A DNA stretch of 64,000 nt from Neorhizobium tomejilense (GTDB lineage Bacteria > Pseudomonadota > Alphaproteobacteria > Rhizobiales > Rhizobiaceae): the NCBI GenBank assembly GCA_002968845.1, contig PVBG01000020.1:35160-99159 (forward strand), in the 5' to 3' direction. The notes below the pieces were generated by a model. That model saw only the letters and a list, made by a program, of their open reading frames with translations, was not told the origin of the DNA and ran no database searches. Below are positions 15,504 to 24,026 of the stretch, one piece after another. The stretch's first letter is position 1, and each line of letters starts with the position of its first letter. A program made the translations under genes and the position numbers.

Positions 15504-15518
15504 TTAATATTTGACTAA
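15504..15518. promoter_or_regulatory. CtrA-box-like site upstream of sciP
   Basis: TTAA (15504-15507), a 7-base spacer and CTAA (15515-15518) match TTAA-N7-TTAA with one mismatch. The site lies 52-66 bases upstream of the sciP start. CtrA activates sciP in Caulobacter, so this placement fits. Confidence 0.6.
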
Positions 15519-15647
15519 ACAGGCAGCAGCATTTGTTCCCACTACGGCAACAATCGCGCTGCGTGTCCTAAGGCAGGACGAAAAACGCTCATTTGTGCAG
15601 GAAAAGAAGGGGTTTCGGCGATTGGGCCGTCGCTCGAAAGCGGCCGG

Positions 15648-16448
15648 TCAGAAGCCTTTGCCGCCCCGAAATTCGGCGAGCAGCGTGCCGAGCATGATGC
15701 GCAGATCGAGGAAAATGGAGAAATTGTCGATGTAATAGAGGTCGCATGCGATACGGGCGCGCGCCTTGCCGGGGCGGTCCGTCGGTCCGCGAAGACCGCG
15801 CATCTGGGCCAAGCCGGTCATGCCCGGCCGCATCGAATGGCGGCGATGATAATCCGCAACCAGGCTCTCGTAAGGGATGCCGGCAGCCAGCATGTCGATC
15901 GCGTGACAGCGCGGGCCGACCAGCGACATGTCGCCTTTCAGGACATTCAGGAGCTGCGGCAGTTCATCGACATTGGCCTTGCGGATGAGGGCGCCGACGC
16001 GGGTGATGCGCGGATCGTCCCTGACCGTCTGGGCTATCCCCCGCGCATCGCCGAGATTGGTGCGCATCGAACGGAACTTGTAGACCCGGAACCTGCGACC
16101 GCCCTTGCCCCAGCGCATCTGGGTGAAGAGCGCCGGCCCGTCGCTGTCGATGCGGATCGCCAGCGCGACGAGCAGCATCAGAGGCAGGAGCAGGATCAGT
16201 GCGGAAAGCGAGACGCCGATGTCGATCGCCCGCTTTGCCGCGAGCTGGGTTCGGAGGCTGCCGCTGGATTTGTGGGGTAAACCCGAGTGCCGGATGAGGA
16301 TCGGCGGCGGCTCGATGCGCCAGCCGCTCGACCCGTCGGTGGTGTCGTCATGCAGATCAGGAACACTCAAAACCAGCCACCCCACCCCACGCCCGACGCC
16401 CTGAGGGCGGCGGCAACTCTTGATAGAATACCTCCCGTCCGGAGTCAT
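15648..16448 (-). CDS. Bacterial sugar transferase (ExoY/WbaP-like)
   Basis: A 266-residue polyprenyl-phosphate hexose-1-phosphate transferase. It has an N-terminal membrane hairpin (DIGVSLSALILLLPLMLLVA) and the cytosolic catalytic core with FTQMRWGKGGRRFRVYKFRS, MRT, TRVGALIRKANVDELPQLLN, VLKGDMSLVGPR and the C-terminal SMRPGMTGLAQMRG. These enzymes transfer the first sugar phosphate to the undecaprenyl carrier for exopolysaccharide or O-antigen synthesis. No other polysaccharide genes are near. It is short, lacking the multi-spanning N-terminal domain of WbaP. The ATG at 16448 is the first plausible start. Confidence 0.9.
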   Translation of the reverse strand: MTPDGRYSIKSCRRPQGVGRGVGWLVLSVPDLHDDTTDGSSGWRIEPPPILIRHSGLPHKSSGSLRTQLAAKRAIDIGVSLSALILLLPLMLLVALAIRIDSDGPALFTQMRWGKGGRRFRVYKFRSMRTNLGDARGIAQTVRDDPRITRVGALIRKANVDELPQLLNVLKGDMSLVGPRCHAIDMLAAGIPYESLVADYHRRHSMRPGMTGLAQMRGLRGPTDRPGKARARIACDLYYIDNFSIFLDLRIMLGTLLAEFRGGKGF

Positions 16449-16498
16449 CAGCCAAGTTAACCACCCGTTAAGGATGAATAGAATTTTAGGGATTGCTG

Positions 16499-17530
16499 TT
16501 ATTGCAGCATTGCCAAAGATAACTCGGTTTTTCCCAGGCCCAATTCCAGTTGTGCCGTACCGGCATGCCCGAGCGTCAGGTAATCCCCGGCGGAAAAGGA
16601 AAAAATTCCCGTTGCGGATTGCATTTGTGCTCCACCGGCAGCGCCATTCATCAAAATAAGTGTCTGCGTTGCATTGAGCATCAGGCTGGTCGCGTGGCCG
16701 GACGACGAGAGCACCGCGAGATTGAGCGCGACGAGGTACACGCCATCGGCCGGCACCACGAGCCGATTGCCGCCGCCGTCGATCGCAGCGCCCAGCGAAA
16801 AGCCGCCGCGGTCGAGGGCAAGCGTGGTGAAGCCGCTCTGCTGGCCGGCGGTCGGGGTGAAACTCGTGCCGGTGCGGTAAGCGCGGGCGGCCGGCTGGTT
16901 GGGTTGCGAGACATGGCCGCTGGGCGAGATCGACAGCCCGGTCTTCCATGTCGTCCCGTCGCTGACCTTGACCGAAAACTCGGTGTTGCCGGCCAGGCCC
17001 ATTTCCGCATGGCCCGTCCAGTTCGACTGGAAGAGCAGCGAGGCCGTGTCGGTGGATGCGGCCTTGTTGACCTTGATCTGGTGGCCGTTGCCGGCGTGGT
17101 TGAACAGGCTTGCCGGAGAGGCGAGCGTGAGCCGGTTGGAGCTGTCGGGCGTCGCATTGATGCCGAACTCATCGACGCGGCCGACGGCGGGCAGGGGGAT
17201 GTCCTGCCAGAGCGCGCCCGAAAACACCTTGAGTTTTTCGGGCGCGGCGAACCAGGCCCGCCAGCCGACGCGCGGGATCAGGAATGCCCAGTAGCCGTCC
17301 TGCCAGGAAGCGACACGTCCCGTCTTGCCGGCCCAGGCGCCGGTTGCTCCGGTCGCCACCAGGTAACAGGCGCCTTCTTCGGATGCGCCCGGCGGGCTCT
17401 CGAGTTCCGCGACGATCGTCAGATGCACCAGCGCGTCGAGCCGCAGCAGCGCCTCGTTGTGGGTCACGTGTTTCTGCGCCTGCGAAGGCAGGATGAAGGG
17501 CATGTTCAGATTTGTGGTCGTATCGGCCAT
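16499..17530 (-). CDS. DUF2793 domain protein, phage/GTA-related
   Basis: A 343-residue protein with the DUF2793 pattern at the N terminus: MPFILPSQAQKHVTHNEALL, RLDALVHLTIVAELESPPGA, then YLVATGATGAWAGKTGRVAS and WQDGYWAFLIPRVGWRAWF. The remainder is Gly/Ser/Thr-rich beta structure ending in a C1q/TNF-like jelly-roll-type region (NRLVVPADGVYLVALNLAVL). DUF2793 proteins occur in tailed phages and gene transfer agents of alphaproteobacteria. No other phage or GTA genes are near, so it is a solitary copy, perhaps a cell-surface or relict tail protein. Confidence 0.85.
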   Translation of the reverse strand: MADTTTNLNMPFILPSQAQKHVTHNEALLRLDALVHLTIVAELESPPGASEEGACYLVATGATGAWAGKTGRVASWQDGYWAFLIPRVGWRAWFAAPEKLKVFSGALWQDIPLPAVGRVDEFGINATPDSSNRLTLASPASLFNHAGNGHQIKVNKAASTDTASLLFQSNWTGHAEMGLAGNTEFSVKVSDGTTWKTGLSISPSGHVSQPNQPAARAYRTGTSFTPTAGQQSGFTTLALDRGGFSLGAAIDGGGNRLVVPADGVYLVALNLAVLSSSGHATSLMLNATQTLILMNGAAGGAQMQSATGIFSFSAGDYLTLGHAGTAQLELGLGKTELSLAMLQ

Positions 17531-17725
17531 GGCTGTCTCCGTTCGGTTGCCCGGAGTCTAGGGCCAATGGCGGAGACGGGGAGGCGGATGCGGCCAAGCC
17601 TTTGAAAAACCTGAAGCGGCTCTTGAGAAACATGCTCGCTTCGACGCGCCGTGCCTTTGGCGCAACGCCTGCGCGTTTCGTCGCATGCCGGCTTTTCGAT
17701 GCCCTGATTGCGCTTGTCCTTTGTC

Positions 17726-17737
17726 TCGCATATGCGA
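17726..17737. promoter_or_regulatory. 12-bp perfect palindrome upstream of soxB
   Basis: TCGCATATGCGA (17726-17737) is self-complementary and lies 30 bases before the soxB ATG. It is placed where a regulator could control the sarcosine oxidase operon. No known regulator consensus is claimed. Confidence 0.4.
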
Positions 17738-17767
17738 ATGTGAGCGCGGCGAGAGACAGGGAAAAGC

Positions 17768-19018
17768 ATGCGTTATTCGGCCTATTCGATCTTCAAGGAA
17801 GCGCTGTCCGGCAACCGGATGTGGAAGCCGGCCTGGCGCGAACCGCAGCCGAAGCCGCACTACGACGTGATCATCGTCGGCGGCGGCGGGCACGGGTTGG
17901 CGACGGCCTATTACCTGGCCAAGGAATTCGGCATCACCAATGTCGCTGTGCTTGAAAAGGGCTATCTCGGCTCGGGCAATGTCGGGCGCAACACGACGAT
18001 CATCCGCTCCAACTACCTGCTCGAAGGCAACAACCCGTTCTACGAATTTTCGCTGAAGCTGTGGGAAGGGTTGGAGCGGGATTTCAACTACAACGCGATG
18101 GTCTCCCAGCGCGGCATGCTCAACCTCTTTCATTCCGACGGCCAGCGGGACGCCTATGCCCGCCGAGGCAACGGCATGCGTATCCACGGCATCGACGCCG
18201 AACTGCTTGACCGCGAGCAAGTGCGCAGAAAAGCGCCCTATCTCAATTTCGACCACGCCCGTTTCCCGATCATGGGAGCGCTCTACCAGAAGCGCGCCGG
18301 TACGGTGCGGCACGATGCGGTCGCCTGGGGTTACGGCCGTGGGGCGGACGCCCGCGGCGTCGATCTGATCCAGCATTGCGAGGTGACCGGCATCCGCCGC
18401 GAAAACGGTCTCGTCACCGGCGTCGAGACGACCAAAGGTTTCATCGGCTGCAACAAGCTGGCGCTCGCTGCAGCCGGCAACACGACGACGGTCGGGCGGA
18501 TGGCCGATCTGGAACTGCCGATCGAATCGCATGTGCTGCAGGCCTTCGTCTCGGAAGGGCTGAAGCCGGTGGTCGACCATGTGATCACCTATGGCGCCGG
18601 CCATTTCTACATATCGCAGTCGGACAAGGGCGGATTGGTATTCGGCGCCGAGATCGACTTCTATTCCTCCTATGCGCAGCGCGGCAATCTGGCGACCGTC
18701 GAGCACACGATGGAGGAGGGGGTGTCGCTGATCCCCGGCCTCTCGCGTGCCAAGGTGCTCAGAAGCTGGGGCGGCGTCATGGACATGTCGATGGACGGAT
18801 CGCCGATCATCGACCGCACTCCGATCGACAATCTCTATCTGAACTGCGGCTGGTGTTACGGCGGCTTCAAGGCGACGCCGGCCTCCGGTTTCTGTTTCGC
18901 CCACCTGATCGCCAAGAACGAGACCCACCACGTCACCCGCTTCATGCGGCTCGACCGGTTCGAGCGCGGCTACACGATCGACGAAGCGGGCCGCGGCCCC
19001 CAGCCGAACCTTCACTGA
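17768..19018 (+). CDS. soxB: Sarcosine oxidase, beta subunit
   Basis: A 416-residue flavoprotein of the DAO family. The N-terminal FAD-binding dinucleotide fold is at about 33-55 (DVIIVGGGGHGLATAYYLAK), with VLEKGYLGSGNVGRNTTIIR following as usual in SoxB and MSMDGSPIIDRTPIDNLYLN, CGWCYGGFKATPASG near the C terminus. SoxB holds the catalytic site of the four-subunit enzyme that oxidatively demethylates sarcosine to glycine and transfers the methyl group to tetrahydrofolate. It is the first gene of soxBDAG. Upstream is a 237-base divergent region with a 12-bp palindrome. Confidence 0.97.
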   Translation: MRYSAYSIFKEALSGNRMWKPAWREPQPKPHYDVIIVGGGGHGLATAYYLAKEFGITNVAVLEKGYLGSGNVGRNTTIIRSNYLLEGNNPFYEFSLKLWEGLERDFNYNAMVSQRGMLNLFHSDGQRDAYARRGNGMRIHGIDAELLDREQVRRKAPYLNFDHARFPIMGALYQKRAGTVRHDAVAWGYGRGADARGVDLIQHCEVTGIRRENGLVTGVETTKGFIGCNKLALAAAGNTTTVGRMADLELPIESHVLQAFVSEGLKPVVDHVITYGAGHFYISQSDKGGLVFGAEIDFYSSYAQRGNLATVEHTMEEGVSLIPGLSRAKVLRSWGGVMDMSMDGSPIIDRTPIDNLYLNCGWCYGGFKATPASGFCFAHLIAKNETHHVTRFMRLDRFERGYTIDEAGRGPQPNLH

Positions 19019-19030
19019 GCAAGATCCCCC

Positions 19031-19312
19031 ATGGCAAGCCTGATCACCTGTCCGCATTGCGGCACCAGACCCAAGGAAGAGTTTTCGATCCGCGGCGCCG
19101 CCGCGCCGAAACGCCCTTCGCCGACCGCCAAGGACGAGGCCTGGCACGTTTATGTCTATGTCCGGGACAATCCGAAGGGGCGCTATCAGGAATACTGGCA
19201 CCATGTCGCCGGCTGCCGCCGTTTTCTGGTGGTCGAGCGGGATAACCTTACCCACGAGGTTTTCGGCGTGACCGATGCCGCGGAGTTTGAGCGCGCGGGA
19301 GCTGACGAATGA
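19031..19312 (+). CDS. soxD: Sarcosine oxidase, delta subunit
   Basis: A 93-residue subunit with the zinc site of the family: CPHCGTRPKEEF near the N terminus (Cys7, Cys10) and EYWHHVAGCRRFLVVERD (His58, Cys62). It stabilises the heterotetramer. It starts 12 bases after soxB with an in-operon spacing and overlaps the start of soxA by four bases (ATGA). Confidence 0.95.
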   Translation: MASLITCPHCGTRPKEEFSIRGAAAPKRPSPTAKDEAWHVYVYVRDNPKGRYQEYWHHVAGCRRFLVVERDNLTHEVFGVTDAAEFERAGADE

Positions 19313-22266
19313 CCTCCTATCGTCTCGGGTCCGGCGGCGCGATCAATCGCGGCCAATCGCTCGGCTTCACCTTCGACGGCCGCAGCTACAAGGGGTTCGA
19401 CGGCGATACGCTCGCCTCGGCGCTGCTTGCCAACGATCAGATGCTGATGGCCCGCAGTTTCAAGTACCACCGCCCGCGCGGCGTGGTGACGGCAGGGTCC
19501 GCCGAGCCGAACGCGCTGATGACGATCGGGTCCGGCGCGCGGGCCGAGCCGAACGCCCGTGCGACGGTGGTCGAGCTTTACAATGGCCTCGCTGCCGCCA
19601 GCCAGAACCGCTGGCCGTCGCTGAAACACGATTTCGGCGCGGTGAACGATCTCTTCTCGCCGTTTTTCGGCGCCGGTTTCTACTACAAGACCTTCATGTG
19701 GCCGGGCGTGCTCTGGGAAAAGCTCTACGAGCCGCTGATCCGCCGTGCCGCAGGCCTCGGCAAGGTCACCATGCTGGCGGATCCCGACCGTTACGAAAAA
19801 TCCTGGGCGCATTGCGACCTGCTGGTGATTGGCGCGGGGCCGACCGGCCTGATGGCGGCGCTCGCCGCCGGCAGGGCTGGGGCGCGGGTCATTCTGGCGG
19901 ACGAAGGCTTCAGGTTCGGAGGTTCGCTGCTGTCGGAAAGCGCGGCGGTCGACGGGCGGCCGGCTGCTGAATTCGCGGCTGATATCGTCGCGGAACTGGC
20001 GTCGCTGCCGAACATAACGCTGATGCCGCGCACAACCGTGTTCGGCTGGTATGACGACATGGTCTTCGGCGCCGTCGAGCGGGTGCAGAAACATGTGGCC
20101 TCGCCATCGCCGGACCTGCCGATGGAGCGGCTGTGGCGCATCGTCGCGAAGCAGGCGATCCTTGCCACCGGTGCCGAAGAGAGGCCGCTGGTCTTCGGCG
20201 GCAACGACAAGCCGGGCGTGATGACCGCCGGGGCTGCGCGCACCTATCTCAACCGCTACGGCGTTGCCGTCGGCGGCAAGGTCGCGGTCTTCACCAATGG
20301 CGGCTCGGGGTACCGCACGGCCGCCGACCTCCTTGCTCAGGGTGTCGACGTCACCGCCATCATCGACGCGCGGCCGCAATCGGCCGACCCGGTGCCGGAG
20401 AGTGTCCGCGTCATCCGCAGCGGCTCGGTCATCGCGACCAGGGGACGCCACCGGATCGAGGGGCTGATCGTCGAGCGCTCCGGGTTCGAGGAGGTGATCG
20501 GCTGCGATGCAATGGCGATGTCGGGCGGCTGGTCGCCGATCGTGCATCTGATGTGCCAGCGCGGCGCCAAGCCGGTGTGGTCCGACGAGAAGCAGGCATT
20601 TCTGGCGCCCGACGTCGGCGGCGCTTTTGCCGCTGCCGGTTCGGCCGCCGGCGAGCTATCGCTCGGGGCTTGCCTGAAGGATGGTTCGGCCAAGGCGCAT
20701 GCCGCACTCGACGCGCTGGGCAGGCTGGTCGGCACGCTTGAAACGCCCGAGGTCGAGGGCGAATACGATCCCTCCTTCGCGCCGCTCTGGTACGTGCCGG
20801 GCGCCCGGGACAAGGCCTTCGTCGATTTCCAGAACGACGTGCATGTCGGCGACCTCGGTCTCGCCCAGCGGGAAGGTTTCCGCCATATCGAGCACACAAA
20901 ACGTTATACCACCGCCGGCATGGCGACCGATCAGGGCAAGCTCGGCAATGTCAACACGGCAGGCATCGTCGCGGGCATGCGTGGGGTATCGCCGGCAGAG
21001 ATCGGCACCACCACCTTCCGGCCGTTCTACACGCCGGTCTCGTTCGGCGCGCTGGCAGGCACTGCGCGGGCCGAGCATGCGGCGCCTGTGCGGACCTCCC
21101 CGCTGCATGGCTGGGCGAGAAAGAACGGCGCGACCTTCGTCGAATCAGGTCTCTGGTACCGCTCCGCCTGGTTCCCGCGGGAGGGCGAAAAGACCTGGCG
21201 GGAAAGCGTCGACCGCGAGGTCCTGAACGTCCGCGCCCATGCCGGTCTCTGCGACGTCTCCACGCTCGGCAAGATCGAGATATTCGGGTCGGGCGCGGCG
21301 GAATTCCTCGATCGCATCTATTCCAACAGCTTTCTCAAGCTGCCGGTCGGAAGAGCACGTTACGGGCTGATGCTGCGCGAGGACGGCATCGTCTTCGACG
21401 ACGGTACGGTGAGCCGACTTTCCGAAAACCGCTATGTCATGACCACGACGACGGCTTTTGCCGCGGAGGTGCTCGCGCATCTGGAATTCTCGGCACAGAC
21501 CTTCTGGCCGGAACTCGACGTGCGCTTCGTCTCCTCGACGGATCAGTGGGCGCAGATGTCGCTCGCCGGACCGAAGGCGCGAATCATCATGAGCCGCGTC
21601 GTGCAGGACGATATTTCCGATGCTGCCTTCCCCTTCCTCGCCGCCAGGGAGGTGATGCTGCGCGACGGGCTGAAGGCGCGGCTGTTCCGCATCTCCTTCT
21701 CGGGCGAGCTCGCCTACGAGCTTGCGGTTCCGGCCGGTTACGGCGAGGCGGTCGCCGACGCGATCATGAATGCGGGCCGTGAGGATGGCATCTGCGCCTA
21801 TGGTGTCGAGGCCCTGAACGTGCTGCGCGTCGAGAAGGGGCATGTTACCCTCAGCGAACTCGACGGCCGCACTACCGCGGACGATGTCGGGCTTGGCCGG
21901 ATGATGGCAATGCAGAAGCCGGATTTCATCGGCAAGCGGCTCTCGACCCGATTCGGATTGACTGCCGCCGACCGCCTGCAGCTCGTCGGATTGAAGCCGA
22001 TCGAGGCCGACAAGGAGATCAAGGCCGGTGCGCATCTCCTGAAGGAAGGTGCAAAGCCGTCGACGGCGAACGACCAGGGTTTCGTCTCGTCGGCCTGCTT
22101 TTCGCCGACGCTCGGGCATTTCATCGCGCTCGGCATGCTGAAGTCCGGGCGCGAGCGGATTGGCGAACGGGTGATGGTGTGGGACGGGCTGCGCGGCTCG
22201 GAAGTGCTCGCGCAAGTCTGCCCGCCGGTCTTCGTCGATCCCGAAAACAGCAAACTGCATCTCTGA
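19309..22266 (+). CDS. soxA: Sarcosine oxidase, alpha subunit
   Basis: A 985-residue protein with three visible parts: an N-terminal 2Fe-2S-ferredoxin-like region of the type with FTFDGRSYKGFDGDTLASAL; an NAD-binding pyridine nucleotide-disulfide oxidoreductase domain (DLLVIGAGPTGLMAALAAGR at about 170-190; GVMTAGAARTYLNRYGVAVG later); and a C-terminal GcvT/aminomethyltransferase-like domain from about residue 590 that binds tetrahydrofolate (GLCDVSTLGKIEIFGSGAAE; GEDGICAYGVEALNVLRVE-type region). It passes electrons and houses the folate site. Length and order are normal for the heterotetrameric enzyme. Confidence 0.97.
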   Translation: MTSYRLGSGGAINRGQSLGFTFDGRSYKGFDGDTLASALLANDQMLMARSFKYHRPRGVVTAGSAEPNALMTIGSGARAEPNARATVVELYNGLAAASQNRWPSLKHDFGAVNDLFSPFFGAGFYYKTFMWPGVLWEKLYEPLIRRAAGLGKVTMLADPDRYEKSWAHCDLLVIGAGPTGLMAALAAGRAGARVILADEGFRFGGSLLSESAAVDGRPAAEFAADIVAELASLPNITLMPRTTVFGWYDDMVFGAVERVQKHVASPSPDLPMERLWRIVAKQAILATGAEERPLVFGGNDKPGVMTAGAARTYLNRYGVAVGGKVAVFTNGGSGYRTAADLLAQGVDVTAIIDARPQSADPVPESVRVIRSGSVIATRGRHRIEGLIVERSGFEEVIGCDAMAMSGGWSPIVHLMCQRGAKPVWSDEKQAFLAPDVGGAFAAAGSAAGELSLGACLKDGSAKAHAALDALGRLVGTLETPEVEGEYDPSFAPLWYVPGARDKAFVDFQNDVHVGDLGLAQREGFRHIEHTKRYTTAGMATDQGKLGNVNTAGIVAGMRGVSPAEIGTTTFRPFYTPVSFGALAGTARAEHAAPVRTSPLHGWARKNGATFVESGLWYRSAWFPREGEKTWRESVDREVLNVRAHAGLCDVSTLGKIEIFGSGAAEFLDRIYSNSFLKLPVGRARYGLMLREDGIVFDDGTVSRLSENRYVMTTTTAFAAEVLAHLEFSAQTFWPELDVRFVSSTDQWAQMSLAGPKARIIMSRVVQDDISDAAFPFLAAREVMLRDGLKARLFRISFSGELAYELAVPAGYGEAVADAIMNAGREDGICAYGVEALNVLRVEKGHVTLSELDGRTTADDVGLGRMMAMQKPDFIGKRLSTRFGLTAADRLQLVGLKPIEADKEIKAGAHLLKEGAKPSTANDQGFVSSACFSPTLGHFIALGMLKSGRERIGERVMVWDGLRGSEVLAQVCPPVFVDPENSKLHL

Positions 22267-22276
22267 GGGCTGCCTG

Positions 22277-22825
22277 ATGTCGATCAATCTTCTCCACCGG
22301 CATGTCCTTGACGATCATATTTCCGGCTTCGAGACGGATACCAATCCGAACCATCTCTCCATCATTCGCCGGCCGGTGATCTTCTCGGTTCTCGCTCACG
22401 AGAGCCGGGAGACGGCCGTCGCCGAAGCCCTGTGGAATGCCGAGGATGTGGCGCCGCGCTTCTGCAGCCCGTCCGAATGGTTGGCCGTATCGCGGACGGT
22501 CGGAGCCGGGATGGTCGCCGACATGCTGTCCGGGATCGCCGGAGCATCCTTCGTCGACCAGAGCGACGGCCGCGTGCTCGTGGAAATCTCCGGCCCGAGC
22601 GTGCGAGCGATTCTCGCCAAATGCGTGGCAATCGACCTGCATCCGGAGGTGTTCGAGGAGGGCCATTCCGCGGCGATGTTGTGCTGCCATGCGGAGGCGA
22701 ATGTCGCTCGCACCGGTGCCGACAGGTTCGAGATCATCGTGCCGCGCTCGCTTGCCGGATCGGTTTTCGAGGAACTGATGGAGATGGGCCGCGAGCATGC
22801 GCTGACCCGTGGCTTCGTGGACTGA
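22277..22825 (+). CDS. soxG: Sarcosine oxidase, gamma subunit
   Basis: A 182-residue subunit with the SoxG pattern, including FCSPSEWLAVSRTVGAGMVA, SDGRVLVEISGPSVRAILAK and CVAIDLHPEVFEEGHSAAML. It completes the heterotetramer and has a fold related to GcvT. It follows soxA by 10 bases. Genes for the tetrahydrofolate cycle or formaldehyde handling that often follow are absent; the liv operon begins after a 297-base gap. Confidence 0.95.
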   Translation: MSINLLHRHVLDDHISGFETDTNPNHLSIIRRPVIFSVLAHESRETAVAEALWNAEDVAPRFCSPSEWLAVSRTVGAGMVADMLSGIAGASFVDQSDGRVLVEISGPSVRAILAKCVAIDLHPEVFEEGHSAAMLCCHAEANVARTGADRFEIIVPRSLAGSVFEELMEMGREHALTRGFVD

Positions 22826-23084
22826 GTGCCGAGCCTGCACGGCGAGGGTCGAATCTGAATTTAACGTTAACCGCAGGACGATCTTTAATTTCGCAAACCG
22901 GGTGTACCGGCTAATTTTTCGACAGAAGCTGCCGGTTTTTTGGAATTTCTGATCTTTGTGTTGCCAGATTGTTGAGAAGTGCTGCGATTTTGCCGATCTC
23001 GCGGCTTTTTGTCTTCCCATTCCTTACGAAAACGTTATGGAATGCGCCAAAGAACGTAAGAACCCGCAAGGGCCAAATAAACGA

Positions 23085-23109
23085 GATGCGACCCTCCCGG
23101 GATCGCATC
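23085..23109 (+). other. 5'-leader hairpin before livH
   Basis: GATGCGA (23085-23091) and TCGCATC (23103-23109) pair around an inner CCCTCCCGGGA. The hairpin ends one base before the AGGGGA ribosome binding site of livH. It could influence translation or mRNA stability. Confidence 0.4.
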
Positions 23110-23122
23110 CAGGGGAAAATAT

Positions 23123-24025
23123 ATGGAGTATTTTATCCAGCAGCTCATCAACGGGCTGACTCTTGGATCCATCTATGGCCTTGTGGCAATCGGCTATACG
23201 ATGGTTTATGGCATCATCGGCATGATCAACTTCGCCCATGGCGATATCTTCATGCTTGGCGGTTTCGCCGCTCTCATCGTCTTCCTGATCGCAACCTCCT
23301 TCTTCGCCGGTATTCCGGTGGCGTTGCTTCTGCTGCTGATGTTGCTCGTCGGCATGCTGATGACGGGGTTGTGGAACTGGACGATCGAGCGGGTCGCCTA
23401 CCGGCCGTTGCGGGGATCCTTCCGGCTTGCGCCGCTGATCACCGCGATCGGTATGTCGATCGTGCTGTCCAACTTCATCCAGGTGACGCAGGGGCCGCGC
23501 AACAAGCCGATCCCGCCGATGGTAACCGACGTCTTCCATATCGGCGGCATCACCATCTCGCTGAAGCAGGTGCTCATCGTCATCATCACGGCGGTGCTGC
23601 TGTTCGCCTTCTGGTACATCGTCAACAAGACGCCGCTCGGTCGCGCCCAGCGGGCAACCGAGCAGGACCGCAAGATGGCGGCGTTGCTCGGCGTCGACGT
23701 CGACCGGACGATCTCGATCACCTTCATCATGGGTGCAGCGCTCGCGGCGGTCGCCGGCGGCATGTACCTGATGTATTACGGCGTCGCCTCGTTCAACGAT
23801 GGCTTCATCCCGGGCGTCAAGGCCTTCACCGCAGCGGTTCTCGGCGGCATCGGGTCATTGCCGGGCGCCGTTCTCGGCGGGCTGCTGATCGGCCTCATCG
23901 AGTCGCTGTGGTCGGCCTATTTCTCCATCGCCTACAAGGACGTCGCCACGTTTGCGATCCTCGCTTTCGTGCTGATCTTCAAGCCGACCGGCATTCTCGG
24001 CCGGCCGGAAGTGGAGAAGGTGTAA
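23123..24025 (+). CDS. livH: Branched-chain amino acid ABC transporter permease LivH
   Basis: A 300-residue inner-membrane permease of the LivH type with about eight hydrophobic segments. It starts with LINGLTLGSIYGLVAIGYTM and VYGIIGMINFAHGDIFMLGG, and has the cytoplasmic loop ATEQDRKMAALLGVDVDRTI (the EAA-like coupling loop) and GGIGSLPGAVLGGLLIGLIE. It should pair with LivM. First gene of livHMGF with an AGGGGA ribosome binding site, and it ends one base before the next ATG. The substrate is a branched-chain or related amino acid by family. Confidence 0.93.
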   Translation: MEYFIQQLINGLTLGSIYGLVAIGYTMVYGIIGMINFAHGDIFMLGGFAALIVFLIATSFFAGIPVALLLLLMLLVGMLMTGLWNWTIERVAYRPLRGSFRLAPLITAIGMSIVLSNFIQVTQGPRNKPIPPMVTDVFHIGGITISLKQVLIVIITAVLLFAFWYIVNKTPLGRAQRATEQDRKMAALLGVDVDRTISITFIMGAALAAVAGGMYLMYYGVASFNDGFIPGVKAFTAAVLGGIGSLPGAVLGGLLIGLIESLWSAYFSIAYKDVATFAILAFVLIFKPTGILGRPEVEKV

Positions 24026-24026
24026 C

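Noticed and set aside
16499..17530. DUF2793 gene as a sign of a prophage or GTA cluster
   Set aside because: No capsid, portal, terminase or tail genes flank it.
17558..19255. Minus-strand frame over soxB
   Set aside because: Antisense to a conserved flavoprotein; no recognisable product.
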